Assembly: GCA_015665275.1 (NCBI GenBank)
Contig: JADFAL010000047.1
Span: 1-64,000, forward strand
Reading direction: 5' to 3'
DNA from: Flavobacteriales bacterium
GTDB lineage: Bacteria; Bacteroidota; Bacteroidia; Flavobacteriales_D; Crocinitomicaceae
Length of the DNA stretch: 64,000 nucleotides
This document shows positions 62,083-64,000 of this stretch, one piece after another. Position 1 is the stretch's first letter. Each line of letters starts with the position of its first letter. The position numbers were made by a program, and so were the translations under genes. The notes beneath the pieces were generated by a model. The model worked only from the letters and a program-made list of their open reading frames with translations, ran no database searches and was not told the origin of the DNA.

Positions 62083-63012
62083 CTAAGACTTTACCGCAAA
62101 AAGTACTTCTGTTTCTAAATCGTTTTCATCTGTATTCATCGGGCTATTCAAGTATACTTCCATTGGATCAACTCCTTTGTTCGCCTTGAATTTTTTGCCG
62201 CGTTGTCGCAAGTACTGCGCAGACCAGATATTTCCTGTAAATCGGTACGGGCCTTTCCCATGAACTACGTGCACTTTCGTTGCCGGAACACTTCCTGTAA
62301 TAACTCCAGTGGGTAAATCTGTAGGCACCTCAGTTACGGGAACACAAGCTGTGTAAGACGCCTCTCCGCTAACCATATCCCATTTGTGATAGATCGTGAA
62401 GGAAGCTCCGTCTTGCTTGTCAGCATAACCTCCCATCACGTATTCCATTAGTTTCGTATAGTCTTCTCTCATTGCATCAGGAATCCCCTTTACAGCAACA
62501 TTACGTTTAATTCCAATATATTTTTTCCCTTTGAACTCGTCCATTCCTTTCACGGTAATGGTATGGGGTACTTTTCCTTGTTCGGAATAATCCTTCAACA
62601 TGGTCAATCCGCGCTCGTAATCGTTTCCAACAAATGCTTCCATCATCTTTTTCATCCAGAATAAGAAGAATGGTAGGCTGCTGTTCATATCCCATGACAA
62701 TCGCACGCCGTCACCTTCTTTCTTCATGTGAAAGGAAACCTTTGCTTTCGATTTCCATGGCTTCAAGAACATTAAATCGATATCAACAGATGTATTCTCT
62801 ACTTCGTTTGCTATGGTCATCTCTCCTGCCCCAACAACATCTCCTTCCCATGAGTAATATTTTCCGTCTTCACGAACGTTTACTTTCGCTCCTGGCTCTG
62901 TTACCAACCATGGCGACCATTCGGTCCAGGTATGGAAATCACTAACAGTTTTGAAAACTTCATCAAGCGAAGCGTTAATAAGGGCTGATCTTTCAATGTG
63001 CATTTTGGGCAT
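62083..63012 (-). CDS. SRPBCC and GyrI-like effector-binding domain protein
   Basis: 309 residues without signal peptide. The N-terminal ~145 residues are an SRPBCC/START-like polyketide cyclase fold (ALINASLDEVFKTVSDFHTW, EWSPWL, WKSKAKVSFHMKKEGDGVRL). The C-terminal part, from about 155, resembles the GyrI/AraC effector-binding domain (FKGKKYIGIKRNVAVKGIPD, SFTIYHKWD, ATKVHVVHGKGPY). Both domains bind small hydrophobic or cationic ligands. No DNA-binding domain is present. The ligand is unknown. Confidence 0.86.
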   Translation of the reverse strand: MPKMHIERSALINASLDEVFKTVSDFHTWTEWSPWLVTEPGAKVNVREDGKYYSWEGDVVGAGEMTIANEVENTSVDIDLMFLKPWKSKAKVSFHMKKEGDGVRLSWDMNSSLPFFLFWMKKMMEAFVGNDYERGLTMLKDYSEQGKVPHTITVKGMDEFKGKKYIGIKRNVAVKGIPDAMREDYTKLMEYVMGGYADKQDGASFTIYHKWDMVSGEASYTACVPVTEVPTDLPTGVITGSVPATKVHVVHGKGPYRFTGNIWSAQYLRQRGKKFKANKGVDPMEVYLNSPMNTDENDLETEVLFAVKS

Positions 63013-63061
63013 AACGAGGCGTTTTTATAGGTAGGCGAAAGATATTCATATAAACCAAAAA

Positions 63062-63089
63062 TCCCAAGCACTAATAAAGGCACTTGGGA
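63062..63089 (-). terminator. Possible terminator of the GIN-domain gene
   Basis: Stem TCCCAAG (63062-63068) with CTTGGGA (63083-63089) and a further G-T pair inside, with four T following on the minus strand. It lies 23 bases after the stop codon of the broken gene. Confidence 0.55.
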
Positions 63090-63111
63090 AATTCATATTT
63101 TTTGATTCTGA

Positions 63112-63827
63112 CTATTGCTTGTTAACGGAAGATGCTCCCGAGATATCCAATTCGTTGATTACGCCGTTTCCCTTGTAATTGAAACGACTTGCTCCGGAAA
63201 CTTCGATATCCATCGTACCATCTACTGTCAATTCGGCCTTACTCGCTCCAGATAAATCAATATCTAGGTAACTATTAATTAAAAAGGCAAAATCGCCAAT
63301 GTTACTTGCTCCTGAAGCTTTGATTTTGGCTGTATCAGATGATCCCCACATCTCTACTTTTGAGGCTCCTTCGGACTTTACTTCGATATCAGCCGTATAA
63401 ATCCCTCCTTGAAAACGGCTGGCTCCATCAACGTCTAGCTCGAAATTTGTGGTGGTAACATCGTTCATAAATTCTACACGTTAAGCGCCATCAATTCGTA
63501 CTTGACTTAACGTTGTAGCGCTTACATAAACTTTGATTTCGGAACCAGATTTAATGCGAACATTGTTCTTTAATCGGATTTTTAAGACTCCATTCACCAC
63601 ATCCGTAAGAATATATTGATGTAAGTTTGAATTTGCCTCGACAACCACTTCTTCTGACTGCCCGAATGTCACTTCTACTTCCATTGCATCCGACACATCC
63701 AATTTTGTGTAGCCCGAAAGTTGGCGTGTTTCTATCGTTATATCGTCTGATGGTTTGACTCCCTTTTTACATGAAGTGAAGACAAGTGCTAATGACATTA
63801 CTGCTCCAAAAAATACGTTGCTTTCAT
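63112..63827 (-). pseudogene. GIN-domain (DUF2807) lipoprotein broken by a frameshift and a stop codon
   Basis: Two open segments (63798-63481 and 63468-63112) lie in one frame and together make a complete GIN domain: ISGY-type TRQLSGYTKLDVSDAM, then IDGA, and repeated GAS-type turns (VDGASRF, ASGASNI, LSGASKAEL, VSGASRF, ISGASSV). They are split by TAA (63483-63481) where Ser is expected in the IDGAS turn; TCA to TAA explains it. At the 5' end the ATG at 63827 is out of frame by one base: adding one T to the T6 run (63808-63813) gives MKATYFFGAVMSLALVFTSC, a proper lipobox signal. A restart at 63798 gives only a stub. Probably inactive. Confidence 0.72.
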
Positions 63828-64000
63828 AATTTCAAATTTGTTTACTCTTAAGACAGTTGTTTTTGAAGTGCCCCCTACTTGAATTCGAAAAAAAGTAAAA
63901 ATAGATGGAAATATTGGTATTCATCAATGAATTTGATAAGCGGATTCAGTTCGTAAAGCCTCTGGAATAATGGAATATTGCTATGTCACGATAAAGCTTT
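63828..64000. other. Right edge of the window, no supported gene
   Basis: About 170 AT-rich bases. A short frame on the plus strand from the ATG at 63905 (EILVFINEFDKRIQFV) stops after about 20 residues and could be the start of another broken gene, but there is too little to judge. Confidence 0.3.

Overview
The window reads as chromosomal DNA of a Bacteroidota bacterium, most likely a flavobacterium (Flavobacteriales; a Crocinitomicaceae/Cryomorphaceae-like lineage is a guess). The evidence is several secreted proteins ending in type IX secretion system (T9SS) C-terminal domains, including two of the gliding-motility-associated type, a PorG-like barrel, an S46 dipeptidyl-peptidase, a Bacteroidota-type LptD, GIN-domain (DUF2807) and DUF4421/DUF4268 proteins, and repeated use of the Bacteroidota promoter -7 box TAnnTTTG. 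No rRNA, tRNA, CRISPR array, prophage or insertion sequence was recognised.

Layout. 1-2.4 kb: tail of a hybrid histidine kinase, a single-domain response regulator and a frameshifted membrane-protein gene. 2.5-5.6 kb: a DEAD-box helicase divergent from an ABC-F ATPase. 5.8-7.8 kb: two 3'-truncated genes (serpin and a large secreted protein) meeting tail to tail. 8.2-11 kb: a secreted protein with an internal duplication and two acidic lipoproteins. 11-17.4 kb: YceH, MtfA, pirin, a prohibitin-like lipoprotein, an RhlE-like helicase and small orphans. 17.7-27.3 kb: secreted proteins (M36 peptidase, a 957-aa repeat protein, an adhesin-like protein), a methyltransferase and a second pair of facing gene fragments. 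27.3-33 kb: lipoproteins, HMG-CoA lyase-like enzyme, PyrD, then an ECF sigma factor, a membrane protein and a PorG-like barrel. 33-37.8 kb: dihaem peroxidase, DUF4421 barrel, lectin-like T9SS protein. 37.9-46.3 kb: an envelope region with a six-gene operon (amidase, MCE protein, Fe-S membrane protein, HAD protein, CCG Fe-S protein, small conserved protein) divergent from LptD and YqgE. 46.4-54.2 kb: RarA, LpxL-like acyltransferase, BNR-like protein, HD hydrolase, ROK kinase and GH92 mannosidase in one tightly packed run. 54.3-59.7 kb: DPP7-like peptidase, two tandem membrane-anchored J-domain proteins and a polytopic membrane protein. 59.9-64 kb: LamG T9SS protein, phosphodiester glycosidase, SRPBCC/GyrI-like protein and a broken GIN-domain gene.

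Themes. Most genes serve the envelope: secretion (T9SS cargo and regulation), LPS (LptD, LpxL), lipid trafficking (MCE) and peptidoglycan (amidase), plus scavenging of peptides (M36, DPP7) and mannose glycans (GH92 with ROK kinase). Five loci are broken: one homopolymer frameshift, two in-frame stops (one gene also has a second frameshift), and two places where facing genes both lack their 3' ends. These cluster in accessory secreted genes, while housekeeping frames are intact, which favours real decay; assembly or base-calling error cannot be excluded from sequence alone. I see no strong candidate for a wholly new system. The most interesting loci are the sigma/membrane protein/PorG-like cluster, the amidase-MCE-Fe-S operon facing LptD, and the tandem J-domain pair with its membrane neighbour.
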